The notes beneath the pieces were generated by a model. It was given only the letters and a program-made list of their open reading frames with translations. It was not told the DNA's origin and ran no database searches. From the NCBI GenBank assembly GCA_028284665.1, contig JANQRG010000038.1, forward strand, positions 62,001-126,000: DNA of 64,000 bases. Direction: 5' to 3'. The stretch comes from Croceivirga sp. (GTDB lineage: Bacteria > Bacteroidota > Bacteroidia > Flavobacteriales > Flavobacteriaceae). This document shows, piece after piece, positions 10,874 to 20,640 of this stretch (positions are counted from its first letter, which is position 1; each line of letters starts with the position of its first letter). A program made the translations under genes and the position numbers.

Positions 10874-11689
10874 TTAATTCAACACCTGCGTTTTGTAGAA
10901 ATTTGCATAAGCCTCATCCGTCTCCTGGAATGAGACATAGGGAAGCATGGGCTTATTTTGTTCAGTGATGTAGTCCACTAAATCTGATGGCACCTCTTCC
11001 GAGGCTAAAATAGCAGCATCGGAATAATCCACTGCTACCTTTAACAAATTATTATAGCTGGGTGTTTCCAGCACTTTGATTTTATCTGTAGCAATCCCGT
11101 CAAACGCAATTTTGTCCTTCAGCTTTTTATCCAGTTCTCCTTCAAAACCCTGGTCATACACGGAAGTAACGATCTTACTGTCGGCAAAAATAGGCTCGTC
11201 GGAATAGTACTCCCTCAAGTAGAGTGGTAAAAGGGAAGCCATCCAGCCATGAACATGTATAATGTCAGGGGACCAATTTAGTTTTTTAACCGTTTCTACC
11301 ACCCCTTTGGCAAAAAATATTGCTCTTTCATCATTGTCCGGGAACAGATTACCATCCATATCATTGAAGGTAGCTTTCCTCTTAAAATATTCGTCATTAT
11401 CAATGAAATATACCTGGATACGCTCGCGGGGTATAGAAGCTACTTTAATGATCAAGGGCATATCCATATCATTAATAACCAAATTCATCCCGGACAGCCG
11501 AATAACTTCATGAAGCTGATGCCTACGCTCATTAATATTGCCATATCTTGGCATAAAAATGCGGATCTGTCCACCAGCACTATTCACCATTCTTGGCGCT
11601 TCGTATGACATTAAGGAGACTTGGTTCTCGGGGAGGTAAGGCACTAATTCAGAAGATACGAACAATATCTTTTTACCATTCATACACAC
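10874..11689 (-). CDS. Glycogen/starch synthase-like protein, N-terminal GT5 domain only
   Basis: 271 residues. The N-terminus [16 protein letters not shown], the segment [20 protein letters not shown], and [22 protein letters not shown] match the first Rossmann domain of GT5 glycogen synthases. The second domain of about 200 residues, which carries much of the ADP-glucose site, is absent, and the KxGG-type loop appears altered. The protein is thus about half the usual length, and a synthase activity cannot be assumed. As far as I recall this short protein beside DUF4270 and panC is a conserved arrangement in Flavobacteriia. The start is the ATG at 11689; MCMNGKK allows an alternative start at the second Met. 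Confidence 0.75.
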   Translation of the reverse strand: MCMNGKKILFVSSELVPYLPENQVSLMSYEAPRMVNSAGGQIRIFMPRYGNINERRHQLHEVIRLSGMNLVINDMDMPLIIKVASIPRERIQVYFIDNDEYFKRKATFNDMDGNLFPDNDERAIFFAKGVVETVKKLNWSPDIIHVHGWMASLLPLYLREYYSDEPIFADSKIVTSVYDQGFEGELDKKLKDKIAFDGIATDKIKVLETPSYNNLLKVAVDYSDAAILASEEVPSDLVDYITEQNKPMLPYVSFQETDEAYANFYKTQVLN

Positions 11690-11719
11690 GATTTTTGTTC
11701 ATCTAACCAAACGTAGCCG

Positions 11720-11727
11720 CAAAAGTA
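11720..11727 (-). promoter_or_regulatory. Candidate -7 box for the GT5-like/DUF4270 unit
   Basis: TACTTTTG on the minus strand matches TAnnTTTG, about 30 bases upstream of the start at 11689, in the divergent spacer shared with panC. Confidence 0.4.
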
Positions 11728-11758
11728 CAAAAATTATGAACAATACCAGTATTTATAG

Positions 11759-11766
11759 TATTTTTG
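11759..11766 (+). promoter_or_regulatory. panC: Candidate -7 box for panC
   Basis: TATTTTTG matches TAnnTTTG on the plus strand and ends 19 bases before the panC ATG. No good -33 box is seen. Confidence 0.4.
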
Positions 11767-11785
11767 CACGCTTTTCGAAAATTCC

Positions 11786-12634
11786 ATGGTAGTAGTCCGC
11801 TATAAAAAAGAACTGCAAGACGCCCTTAAAATTTACAGGAGCGGCCGCCAAAAAATAGGTTTTGTCCCTACAATGGGGGCCTTGCATCAAGGGCATCTTT
11901 CTTTAGTGAAAAGAGCTTTGGCAGAAAATCAGGTTACGGTTGTCAGCATTTTCATCAATCCCACTCAATTTGACAACCCCCTCGACCTCGAAAAATATCC
12001 CAAAAATCTGGAAAAGGATGTCCTACTCCTCGAGGAGGTTTCCACTTCCATTATCGTTTTTACGCCCTCTCCTTCGGAAATATACAATGGCACTATTGCA
12101 GCAAGATCATATGATTTTGATGGACTGGAAACCGTAATGGAGGGTACATACAGGACCGGTCATTTTGACGGTGTAGCTACTGTTGTTGAACTTTTGTTTT
12201 CGGCTGTAGCCCCTCATAACGCCTATTTTGGAGAAAAAGACTTTCAGCAGTTACAAATTATCAGAAAACTTACAGCATTACAAAAACTGCCAATAACAAT
12301 AATAGGTTGTCCTATTGAACGGGAATTCAACGGGTTAGCAAGAAGTTCACGTAATGAAAGGTTATCAAAACCGACTAGAGAAAATGCCGGTTTTATTTAT
12401 GCAATATTATTAGCTGTCAGAAAAAAATTTGGCACGGAAAATGCTTTATTGATAAAGGATTGGGTAACATCAAGTTTTAAAGGTAATCCCCTGTTTGATC
12501 TCGAGTATTTTGAGATGGTTAACGAAGAAACTTTGTTGCCCTTCGGAGAAAAGAAAGAAAATGTAAAATACAGGGCCTTTATTGCCGTTTATGCGGAGGG
12601 AATCCGCTTAATAGATAATATCGCCCTCAATTGA
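11786..12634 (+). CDS. panC: Pantothenate synthetase
   Basis: 282 residues, the full family length. The HIGH-like ATP motif appears as [17 protein letters not shown] (about 27-43), followed by [21 protein letters not shown] and, later, [14 protein letters not shown], which bind ATP and pantoate. It joins pantoate and beta-alanine in pantothenate and CoA synthesis. It is followed directly by panD, so the beta-alanine supply and its use are paired in one transcript. It diverges from the GT5-like gene. Confidence 0.97.
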   Translation: MVVVRYKKELQDALKIYRSGRQKIGFVPTMGALHQGHLSLVKRALAENQVTVVSIFINPTQFDNPLDLEKYPKNLEKDVLLLEEVSTSIIVFTPSPSEIYNGTIAARSYDFDGLETVMEGTYRTGHFDGVATVVELLFSAVAPHNAYFGEKDFQQLQIIRKLTALQKLPITIIGCPIEREFNGLARSSRNERLSKPTRENAGFIYAILLAVRKKFGTENALLIKDWVTSSFKGNPLFDLEYFEMVNEETLLPFGEKKENVKYRAFIAVYAEGIRLIDNIALN

Positions 12635-12648
12635 ATACCTTTGCCGCA

Positions 12649-12999
12649 ATGCAAATAGAAGTAGTAAAATCTAAGATTCATCGTGTAACAGTTACAGGTG
12701 CAGATCTCAACTACATTGGTAGTATTACTATTGATGAAGACTTGATGGATGCCGCTAACATTATTCGTGGTGAAAAAGTGCAGATCGTTAACAACAACAA
12801 CGGGGAACGGCTGGAAACCTATGCTATTCCCGGCCCCAGGGGCTCGGGAGAGCTCACATTAAATGGCGCTGCTGCGAGGAGAGTGGCCGTAGGTGATGTC
12901 CTGATCTTAATCACCTATGCCTGGATGGATATTGAAGAAGCCAAAACTTTTAATCCGGCCCTGGTCTTTCCCAATGAAGCGACCAACTTATTGAATTAA
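12649..12999 (+). CDS. panD: Aspartate 1-decarboxylase precursor
   Basis: 116 residues from the ATG at 12649. A TTG 18 bases upstream would overlap panC but adds nothing seen in the family. The self-cleavage site falls at Gly24-Ser25 in [10 protein letters not shown], exactly where pyruvoyl-dependent PanD proteins are processed. [20 protein letters not shown] near the C-terminus is also characteristic. It makes beta-alanine for PanC. The start lies 14 bases after the panC stop. Confidence 0.97.
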   Translation: MQIEVVKSKIHRVTVTGADLNYIGSITIDEDLMDAANIIRGEKVQIVNNNNGERLETYAIPGPRGSGELTLNGAAARRVAVGDVLILITYAWMDIEEAKTFNPALVFPNEATNLLN

Positions 13000-13000
13000 T

Positions 13001-13966
13001 TTGTCCAAAGCGTTAAAAAAAGTACTTAGAATTGCTATTCCCTTTTCCCTGGGAATCCTGTTAATTCTTTTCATTTATTATAATACCTCACCTTCAGATA
13101 GGAAGGCAATTGTTGATAATATCTCAAATGCCAACCCACTTTGGATCTCACTCTCTATTGGTATTGGGGTACTCAGTCATCTTTCGCGCGCGATTCGATG
13201 GAACTACCTGTTACAACCTTTAGGGTATTCTCCTAAAATTAGCAACGGTTTTTTTATCGTTATGGTTGCCTATCTTGCCAATTTGGGTGTCCCGAGATCC
13301 GGGGAATTTTTAAGGGCCACCGCCCTGACCACTTATGAAAAAGTACCCTTTGAAAAAGGGTTTGGCACTATCGTTACAGAACGGGTGGTAGATCTGATTA
13401 TGCTGCTGCTTATCATTATCGCCGCGCTTATGCTTCAAACCAATTTTATCCTTGGCTACCTGAATGAGTATGGTGTAAACCTGGCCTTTAGCATTTTAGC
13501 CCTGGTAGTAGGAATACTAGGTCTAATTGTCTTGCTACGGTTCACGAGAAGGGCAACCTCCGGATTTCTTTTAAAGCTAAAAGTCTTTCTGGACGGAATG
13601 CTACAAGGGGTCGCAAGCATTTTAAAAATGAAAAAGGCACTCCCCTTTGTGCTCCACACACTTTTTATATGGGGCTGTTATATTGCTATGTTTTGGGTGG
13701 TAAAATTCGCAATAGTTGAGACGCAAAATATGGGCTTACCGGAACTACTGGTGGCTTTTGTGGCAGGGGCTTTTGCCATGATGGCGTTCCCCGGGGGACT
13801 TGGAGGTTATCCGCTTTTTGTTAGCACCGCGCTTTCCTTATACGGAATTTCGTCCAATTCCGGTGATGCTTTTGGCTGGATCATGTGGATCTCCCAAACC
13901 CTTATGGTCTTGGTGTTGGGAACAATATCTTTTCTGCTTTTGCCGTTATTGAACAAAAACCAATAA
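13001..13966 (+). CDS. UPF0104 / lysylphosphatidylglycerol synthase TM-domain family membrane protein
   Basis: 321 residues with about eight hydrophobic segments. Segments such as SHLSRAIRWNYLLQPLGY, NLGVPRSGEFLRATALTTYEKVPFEKGFGTIVTERVVDL and AFPGGLGGYPLF are the conserved loops of the LPG-synthase TM (UPF0104) family of putative flippases. No catalytic GNAT-like domain is attached. The TTG start at 13001 comes one base after the panD stop, which implies coupled translation with panC-panD. The substrate is unknown. Confidence 0.82.
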   Translation: MSKALKKVLRIAIPFSLGILLILFIYYNTSPSDRKAIVDNISNANPLWISLSIGIGVLSHLSRAIRWNYLLQPLGYSPKISNGFFIVMVAYLANLGVPRSGEFLRATALTTYEKVPFEKGFGTIVTERVVDLIMLLLIIIAALMLQTNFILGYLNEYGVNLAFSILALVVGILGLIVLLRFTRRATSGFLLKLKVFLDGMLQGVASILKMKKALPFVLHTLFIWGCYIAMFWVVKFAIVETQNMGLPELLVAFVAGAFAMMAFPGGLGGYPLFVSTALSLYGISSNSGDAFGWIMWISQTLMVLVLGTISFLLLPLLNKNQ

Positions 13967-13991
13967 GATAGGTAATCCCATTTCTACACCC

Positions 13992-15137
13992 ATGAAAAAG
14001 CTACTTTTATGCTCCTTGTTAGGACTATTGCACCTAAGCCTCAACAGCCAGGTAAAAAAAGAGATCTTCGAGTCGTTCAAACTTCAGGAACGACGTGATG
14101 TTAGCTATTATTTCCCGGAAGGGTATACTGAAGAAAAAAAATATCCGCTCATCCTTGTTCTGGACGCTGACTATCTATTTGATCTTGTCGTCTCCCATGT
14201 AAAATTTAACAGCAAATATCACAGAATGCCGGAGGCCATTGTGGTGGGTGTTCATCAGGAGCAAAACGATCTACGTTGGGAAGATTGCGATTTTGAGGAG
14301 AGTACAGGACTCCCCACGGAGAAAGGGAAGCTTTTCTATGAGTTTTTGGGCACAGAGCTACTCCCCTATTTGGAAACCAGCTATAACACAGCTCCATTCA
14401 AAATGTTCATAGGCTATGACATCACCGCCAATTTCGGCAATTATTTTTTATTCAAGGATAAGTCCCTATTCAACTCCTATGTGATCATATCTCCTGTACT
14501 GGCAACCGAAATGGAAAGTCGTATTCCCTCTCGCTTGCTCGATTTGAACCAGGAACTGTTTTATAACCTGATCATTGAAAAGGAAAAATCAGAAGACAGG
14601 AACAGGATTTTACAAATGAACAATGCGATTTCTTCCATCAGCCGCGAAAATCTTCACTATTATTTTGATGAATACGAGAAGGCCGACCATCTTTCTATCG
14701 CTTCTTATGGGATAAGTCAGGTATTTGATAATGTTTTTAGCCTCTTCCAGCCCATTAGCCCCCAGGAATATCGACAAGAAATATTAGCTTCTAACGAACC
14801 CGTTTTCGATTACCTGAAAAACAAGTACGATAGAATTGAATCGCTCCTGGGTTACGAAAAAGCGGTTGAACTCAATGATATTATGGCCATATACGCAGGT
14901 AGTATTAAGAAAGATGATTATGAGTCGTTGAAACCCCTTGCCGAACTCTGCAAAAAAGAATTCCCGGAGACCATGCTTGGGTTCTATTTTGAGGGAGAAT
15001 ACCTTGAACTTCTGGGCGAACCTAAAAAAGCAATGAAAGCCTTTGAAAAGTCTTTTTTGATGGAAGAGATTGACTTTCTTACCAAGGATATGGCTTTGGA
15101 GAAAATTGACGCGCTAAAAGCGGATTTCGGGTACTAA
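13992..15137 (+). CDS. Secreted esterase-fold (alpha/beta hydrolase) protein lacking the serine nucleophile
   Basis: 381 residues. A signal peptide (LLCSLLGLLHLSLNSQ) precedes an esterase D-like core: REV-like DVSYYFPEGY, KYPLILVLDADYLFDLV, EAIVVGVHQEQNDLRWEDCDF, and LLPYLETSYNTAPFKMFIGYDITANFGNYFLF. In active relatives the last segment carries G-x-S-x-G (often GHSLGG or GHSFGG). Here it reads GYDITAN, so the serine is replaced. The C-terminal 100 residues are helical and TPR-like (LLGEPKKAMKAFEKSFLME). It is probably a non-catalytic binding or scaffold protein. It lies between the panCD unit and radA. Confidence 0.7.
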   Translation: MKKLLLCSLLGLLHLSLNSQVKKEIFESFKLQERRDVSYYFPEGYTEEKKYPLILVLDADYLFDLVVSHVKFNSKYHRMPEAIVVGVHQEQNDLRWEDCDFEESTGLPTEKGKLFYEFLGTELLPYLETSYNTAPFKMFIGYDITANFGNYFLFKDKSLFNSYVIISPVLATEMESRIPSRLLDLNQELFYNLIIEKEKSEDRNRILQMNNAISSISRENLHYYFDEYEKADHLSIASYGISQVFDNVFSLFQPISPQEYRQEILASNEPVFDYLKNKYDRIESLLGYEKAVELNDIMAIYAGSIKKDDYESLKPLAELCKKEFPETMLGFYFEGEYLELLGEPKKAMKAFEKSFLMEEIDFLTKDMALEKIDALKADFGY

Positions 15138-15157
15138 TTGTTTGCTATCTTCGTAAG

Positions 15158-16519
15158 ATGGCGAAGACAAAAACCGCTTTTTTTTGTCAGAATTGTGGCG
15201 CACAATATGCAAAATGGGTAGGGCAATGTACTTCATGTAAACAATGGAATACCGTTGTTGAAGAGGTGATCCAAAAAGAAGAAAAGACCAATTGGCGATC
15301 AGTTTCCAACGCTACTCCTCGTACTTCAAAGCCGCTAAGAATCAATGAAATTGATCCGGGTAATGAACTACGATGGGATACCGGAAATATCGAATTCAAC
15401 AGGGTACTTGGTGGAGGCCTGGTAGCAGGCTCATTAACACTACTGGGAGGAGAGCCGGGAATAGGGAAGAGCACGCTGCTCTTACAAATGGCCCTCAAAT
15501 TGCCCTTTACATCCTTATATGTTTCCGGGGAAGAAAGTCAACGCCAGATCAAAATGCGGGCAGAGCGTATTCATCCGGCCTCCACAAACTGCTATGTACT
15601 TACAGAAACAAAAACCCAAAACATCTTTCAGCATATTGCCCGATTAACGCCGGATTTAGTTATTATCGATTCTATTCAAACGCTGCATTCCGACTATATT
15701 GATTCGAGTCCCGGGAGTATTTCGCAAATTAGGGAGTGTACTGCAGAGCTTATCAAATTTGCCAAGGAAAGCCACACTCCTGTTATCCTTGTAGGTCATA
15801 TTACCAAGGATGGTTCCCTCGCCGGCCCAAAAATATTGGAGCATATGGTGGATACCGTATTGCAGTTTGAAGGGGATCGCAACTATGTTTACCGCATTTT
15901 ACGTTCGTTGAAAAACCGTTTTGGGAGTACCTCGGAACTGGGGATCTATGAAATGCTGGGCGATGGCCTCCGGGAGGTCAACAACCCCTCCGAAATACTG
16001 ATCTCCAACACCGATGAAGGGTTAAGCGGGGCGGCAGTGGCGGCAACTATGGAGGGTATGCGGCCCTTGCTTATTGAAATCCAGGCGTTGGTTAGCAGTG
16101 CCGTATATGGGACTCCGCAACGATCTGCCACGGGATTCAATGCCAAAAGGTTGAACATGCTGTTGGCCGTTTTGGAAAAACGCGCCGGCTTTAAACTGGC
16201 AGCCAAGGATGTTTTCCTAAACATTACCGGCGGAATTACCGTAGATGATCCCGCTATAGACCTTGCGGTGGTAGCCGCAATACTTTCCAGCAACGCTGAC
16301 CTTCCCATTGAAAAGGGAGTGTGCTTTGCGGCAGAGATTGGTCTTGCAGGAGAGATCCGTCCCGTACAGCGTATCGATCAACGGATAGTAGAAGCAGAAA
16401 AATTGGGCTTTTCTATGATCTTCGTTTCAAAAAACAATAAAATAGGGGTGAAGAAATCAAAGATAGCGATACAACAGGTTGCTAAAATTGAAGAAGTAGT
16501 TGCCCATCTCTTTGGTTAA
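15158..16519 (+). CDS. radA: DNA repair protein RadA (Sms)
   Basis: 453 residues. The N-terminal zinc finger has Cys10, Cys13, Cys24 and Cys27. The RecA-like ATPase carries Walker A GGEPGIGKST, and the RadA-specific KNRFG motif appears in LKNRFGSTSELGIYEM. The C-terminal Lon-like domain starts around residue 290 (PLLIEIQALVSSAVYGTPQRSATGF). It is a branch-migration helicase acting in recombination. The start is 20 bases after the preceding stop. Confidence 0.97.
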   Translation: MAKTKTAFFCQNCGAQYAKWVGQCTSCKQWNTVVEEVIQKEEKTNWRSVSNATPRTSKPLRINEIDPGNELRWDTGNIEFNRVLGGGLVAGSLTLLGGEPGIGKSTLLLQMALKLPFTSLYVSGEESQRQIKMRAERIHPASTNCYVLTETKTQNIFQHIARLTPDLVIIDSIQTLHSDYIDSSPGSISQIRECTAELIKFAKESHTPVILVGHITKDGSLAGPKILEHMVDTVLQFEGDRNYVYRILRSLKNRFGSTSELGIYEMLGDGLREVNNPSEILISNTDEGLSGAAVAATMEGMRPLLIEIQALVSSAVYGTPQRSATGFNAKRLNMLLAVLEKRAGFKLAAKDVFLNITGGITVDDPAIDLAVVAAILSSNADLPIEKGVCFAAEIGLAGEIRPVQRIDQRIVEAEKLGFSMIFVSKNNKIGVKKSKIAIQQVAKIEEVVAHLFG

Positions 16520-16562
16520 AAATCCCTTTTTTTAGAAGTATATTTAAGCCAAAACCTTCAAA

Positions 16563-18725
16563 ATGCGTTTACCGCTGCTTTTCGTATTAGGTCTTTGTAT
16601 AGCCGCTTGTCAACAAAAGACAACGATTAATAATGATCAGGTATTTAACAATTGGCAGCACTATCTGGGTGACCCTTCGAGAACGCATTATTCGTCCATT
16701 TCACAAATTGATACGGCTTCCGTAGGTCAATTGGAATTGGCCTGGAGTTACAAAAGTGGGGGCCTGGATTCCGGGCGCATTACGCAAATACAAACTAATC
16801 CCTTAATAGTCGGTAATCGCCTGTATGGAGTGAATCCGGCCTTAGAACTTTTTGCGCTAAATGCAAAGAGCGGCGCGTTAATTTGGACCTTTAGCCCAAG
16901 GACAAAAGATAACTCGGGATTAGGCCTGAATCGAGGGTTAAGTTATTGGTCTTCCCAGGGACAAGAAGAAAGCAGGTTGTTTTTTTCTTCAGGTTCCAAA
17001 TTATATGCCGTTTCCGCGGAAAACGGGAATCTCATACCATCCTTCGGAAATGGGGGCAGCATAGATCTAAGGGAAGGTTTGGGAAGAGCTCCTGACAAAT
17101 TATCGGTTGTCGCCAACACTCCGGGTGCAATCTACAAGGATCTGTTAATTACGGGAACACGTGTAGGAGAAGGTCCGGGAGCATCTCCGGGACATATCAG
17201 GGCCTATAATGTGCTAACCGGCGACATTGCCTGGACGTTCCACACGATTCCCCAACCTGGAGAATTCGGTAATGACACCTGGCCCGAGGGTGCCTACAAA
17301 ACCGTTGGGGGAGCGAATAGCTGGGCGGGTATCGCAATGGATCATGAATTGGGCATTGCCTATATTCCTACGGGTTCTGCAGCCTTTGATTGGTATGGCG
17401 GGGATAGACACGGCAAAAATCTCTTTGCCAATTGCCTACTGGCCCTAAATGCGTCTACCGGGGAACGGCTATGGCATTTCCAAATGGTCCACCACGATCT
17501 GTGGGATAGGGATTTACCTGCTCCTCCAAATCTTTTTGAGATCCAGCGCGATGGGAAGTCCATTCCCGCAGTGGCACAAGTGACCAAAAGCGGACATGTT
17601 TTTGTATTTAACCGGGTAACCGGAGACCCGTTATTCCCGATTGAAGAACACCCTTATCCCCAATCTACTTTGCAAGGGGAAAAGGCATTTAGCACACAAC
17701 CTTTGCCCATTCGACCCCAACCTTTTGCACGACAACGCTTAACCGCGGATGATCTATATGCCCCTGATCGAAACGCTTTTGTGGACGATTTTGTCGACAA
17801 AGATCAAAACACGGATCCTCCCACTGTTTTGCAAAAGTTTCAAAAGATCACTTCAAATGGCCAGTTTATACCCATAGATACTACGGGTGTACTACTGTAT
17901 CCGGGGGCAGATGGAGGAGCGGAGTGGGGAGGCGCGGCTTTGGACCCGAGAACGGGGATCATGTATGTCAATTCGAATGAAATGGCATGGATCGTGCGGA
18001 TGAAAGCCGTGGGAAATGATAGTGGCAAAATGACTCCAATTGGAGCATCACTTGCACAAATCCACTGTGCCCGTTGCCATGGTGGAGCGCTACAAGGCTT
18101 GGCGGGCATCCCTGAATTGCAAACCGTAAAAAACAGATTGGAACTGGACTCTATTTATTCCATCATCAAAAAAGGAAAAGGAGCCATGCCAGGTATGCCG
18201 AATCTATCCGATGCCGAGATCCAGGCGATTGCCCGCTATATTTTAGGGATGAGTGAGGAAACAGACCATCGTGTTGAAGCGACTTCGGTGAAAGTTCCCT
18301 ATGCGGTAGCCGGATTTGGACGCTTTAAGGACGATCGCGGATTCCCGGTGGTGAAACCGCCCTGGGGAACATTGAACGCTATTGATCTCAATACCGGAAA
18401 ATATGTATGGACCGTGCCCCTAGGCCATGAAGATGCTATAGATGATCCTGATATTCCCGTTTCCGGAACGGAAAATTATGGTGGCCCGGTGATTACGGCT
18501 GGAGATGTCCTTTTTATCGCGGCTACTAAAGACGAGAAGCTACGGGCATTCCATATGACCACAGGAGAACTGCTTTGGGAGGTCCCTCTTCCCGCTGGGG
18601 GTTATGCCACCCCGGCCACCTATCAAGTTGACGGAAAACAATTTTTAGTCATCGCATGTGGCGGGGGAAAAATGGGAACCGCCTCCGGCGATGAATACCG
18701 TGCTTATGCCTTACCCAATAATTAG
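16563..18725 (+). CDS. PQQ-dependent dehydrogenase lipoprotein with inserted cytochrome c domain
   Basis: 720 residues. The lipobox is GLCIAACQQK. The beta-propeller of a membrane-type quinoprotein glucose dehydrogenase is visible in NWQHYLGDPSRTHYSSISQI, ALNAKSGALIWTF, YIPTGSAAFDWYGGDR and ALNASTGERLWHFQMVHHDLWDRD. A heme c site, CARCH, stands near residue 501, with the likely Met ligand in GAMPGMPNLS about 45 residues later. A one-heme domain is thus inserted before the last propeller blades. It probably oxidises a sugar or alcohol in the periplasm and passes electrons to the heme. No PQQ synthesis gene lies nearby. Confidence 0.88.
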   Translation: MRLPLLFVLGLCIAACQQKTTINNDQVFNNWQHYLGDPSRTHYSSISQIDTASVGQLELAWSYKSGGLDSGRITQIQTNPLIVGNRLYGVNPALELFALNAKSGALIWTFSPRTKDNSGLGLNRGLSYWSSQGQEESRLFFSSGSKLYAVSAENGNLIPSFGNGGSIDLREGLGRAPDKLSVVANTPGAIYKDLLITGTRVGEGPGASPGHIRAYNVLTGDIAWTFHTIPQPGEFGNDTWPEGAYKTVGGANSWAGIAMDHELGIAYIPTGSAAFDWYGGDRHGKNLFANCLLALNASTGERLWHFQMVHHDLWDRDLPAPPNLFEIQRDGKSIPAVAQVTKSGHVFVFNRVTGDPLFPIEEHPYPQSTLQGEKAFSTQPLPIRPQPFARQRLTADDLYAPDRNAFVDDFVDKDQNTDPPTVLQKFQKITSNGQFIPIDTTGVLLYPGADGGAEWGGAALDPRTGIMYVNSNEMAWIVRMKAVGNDSGKMTPIGASLAQIHCARCHGGALQGLAGIPELQTVKNRLELDSIYSIIKKGKGAMPGMPNLSDAEIQAIARYILGMSEETDHRVEATSVKVPYAVAGFGRFKDDRGFPVVKPPWGTLNAIDLNTGKYVWTVPLGHEDAIDDPDIPVSGTENYGGPVITAGDVLFIAATKDEKLRAFHMTTGELLWEVPLPAGGYATPATYQVDGKQFLVIACGGGKMGTASGDEYRAYALPNN

Positions 18726-19762
18726 GGAGCAGGATTAGGTAGAGCACCGTGAATGGCTTCTATCCCTTCCAACACCTCATCGGATAGCTCCAGCTTAATG
18801 GAATCGATATTTTCTTTCAGTTGTTCCAGGGTGGTGGCACCAATGATATTACTGGTTACAAAAGGTCGGGTATTCACAAAGGCCAGCGCCATCTGAGCCA
18901 GGGACAATTCGTGTTCTTTGGCAAGGTCAAAATAGGCTTGTGTCGCTTTTGTGGCCGTATCGCCACTATAACGCGTATAGTTCGGAAACAACGTAATACG
19001 GGCCTTTCTGGGCTGTACCTCTCCCAGGTATTTTCCACTCAACACCCCAAATCCTAATGGGGAATACGGGAGTAGACCTATTTTTTCCCGAACAGAAATC
19101 TCGGAAAGACCTATCTCAAAGGTTCTATTCAGCAAACTATAAGGATTTTGAATGCTTACCATTCTGGGGAGGTTCTTATGCACCTTGCTTTCTTCTAAAA
19201 AGCGCATGGTTCCCCAAGGGGTTTCATTGGATAACCCAACATGCCGGATTTTACCTTCGTCGATCAAGTCCCGCAAGGTTTCCAGCACCTGGTGGATATT
19301 GTCCTCCCAAAGATCTACATCTCCGGCATTATACCCGCGTTGTCCAAAAAAATTGGTTTTACGTTCCGGCCAGTGCAATTGATACAGGTCAATGTAGTCC
19401 GTCTGCAGCCGCTTCAAACTCCCTTCAACAGCTGAAATGATGGAGTCTTTGCTAAACCCTGTTGTCCGAATGAACTTGGTGAAATCGGCACGACCGGCCA
19501 CCTTAGTGGCCAGGATGATCTTATCCCGATTCCCGTTCTTTTTGAACCAATTCCCGATAAACTCCTCCGTAAGCGCATAAAGCTCTTTTTTAGGTGGAAT
19601 GGGATATAACTCGGCGGTATCAAAAAAATTGATCCCCTGATCTACGGCATAATCCATTTGCTCATGGCCTTCTTCTTCCGAATTCTGACGCCCCCACGTC
19701 ATCGTTCCCAGGCAAATTTTACTGACCCTAAGATTGGTATTAGGTATAAAAGCGTATTTCAT
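18722..19762 (-). CDS. Aldo/keto reductase, Tas-like
   Basis: 346 residues, cytoplasmic and NADPH-dependent. The catalytic tetrad of the superfamily is seen as Asp and Tyr in FFDTAELYP, Lys in IILATKVAG and His in YQLHWPERKTNFFG. The long form with the ERKTNFFG loop resembles the Tas/YghZ group rather than short AKRs. The substrate is unknown. Its stop overlaps the convergent quinoprotein stop by four bases. Confidence 0.9.
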   Translation of the reverse strand: MKYAFIPNTNLRVSKICLGTMTWGRQNSEEEGHEQMDYAVDQGINFFDTAELYPIPPKKELYALTEEFIGNWFKKNGNRDKIILATKVAGRADFTKFIRTTGFSKDSIISAVEGSLKRLQTDYIDLYQLHWPERKTNFFGQRGYNAGDVDLWEDNIHQVLETLRDLIDEGKIRHVGLSNETPWGTMRFLEESKVHKNLPRMVSIQNPYSLLNRTFEIGLSEISVREKIGLLPYSPLGFGVLSGKYLGEVQPRKARITLFPNYTRYSGDTATKATQAYFDLAKEHELSLAQMALAFVNTRPFVTSNIIGATTLEQLKENIDSIKLELSDEVLEGIEAIHGALPNPAP

Positions 19763-19823
19763 AGGCTGTCAATAATCAGCGGCAAAGGTAAGCAAGACTT
19801 TGGCTACAAAATGCAAGAAATTG

Positions 19824-20588
19824 TTATGAATCGATCTCCAAAAGAATTGGGCAGTGATCGCTGTGTTTGGCTTCAGAAAGGATTACCGATCGTTGCAAGC
19901 GGTCCCTCAAACTTTCGTTCACCATAGCATAGTCCAAACGCCAACCCTTATTGTTTGCCCTGGCATTAGCGCGGTAGCTCCACCAGGTATAATTATGGGG
20001 CTCTTTGTTAAAAAAACGAAAACTGTCAATAAAACCACTGTCAATAAAACTCCCGATCCATTCCCGTTCTACTGGCAAAAAACCGGAAACGTTCTTATTC
20101 CGCACAGGATCGTGGATATCAATGGCCTGGTGGCAAATATTGTAGTCCCCACATACAATCAGATTAGGATGCGTCTTTCGTAAGCTATCCGAATAGCGTT
20201 GAAAGTCGGCCATATATTTTAGCTTGTGCTCAAGACGGGCAAGGTTTGTTCCCGAAGGCAGATACATACTCATTATGGAAAGATCACCAAAATCTACCCT
20301 AAGATTTCGCCCTTCCGCATCCATATAGTCTATCCCGGTACCATACTCCACATGATCGGGTTCTTTTTTACACAAAAGGGCCACGCCGCTATAGCCCTTT
20401 TTTTGGGCACTAAACCAATAATGGTGTTCAAAACCAATATTTTCCAAAGGCTCCAATTCCACCTGCTCTTTCATAGCCTTAATTTCCTGTATACAGACTA
20501 CATCAGCGTCTACGGAGTTCAACCAATCTACAAAGCCTTTATTCATTGCGGCGCGAATACCATTGACGTTATACGAGACAATTTTCAT
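19824..20588 (-). CDS. xth: Exodeoxyribonuclease III
   Basis: 254 residues. All EEP-family motifs are present: NVNGIRAAMNKGF, Glu in VCIQEIKA, Tyr/Asn region MYLPSGTNLARLEHKL, GDYNICHQAIDIHDP, NYTWWSYR, and SDHCPILLEI at the C-terminus. It is an AP endonuclease and 3'-5' exonuclease in base excision repair. It diverges from the small membrane protein at 20641. Confidence 0.96.
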   Translation of the reverse strand: MKIVSYNVNGIRAAMNKGFVDWLNSVDADVVCIQEIKAMKEQVELEPLENIGFEHHYWFSAQKKGYSGVALLCKKEPDHVEYGTGIDYMDAEGRNLRVDFGDLSIMSMYLPSGTNLARLEHKLKYMADFQRYSDSLRKTHPNLIVCGDYNICHQAIDIHDPVRNKNVSGFLPVEREWIGSFIDSGFIDSFRFFNKEPHNYTWWSYRANARANNKGWRLDYAMVNESLRDRLQRSVILSEAKHSDHCPILLEIDS

Positions 20589-20640
20589 ATCTTTTCGATC
20601 AACATTTATCGCTAAAAATAACCATCCTCAACCGCTCTAC

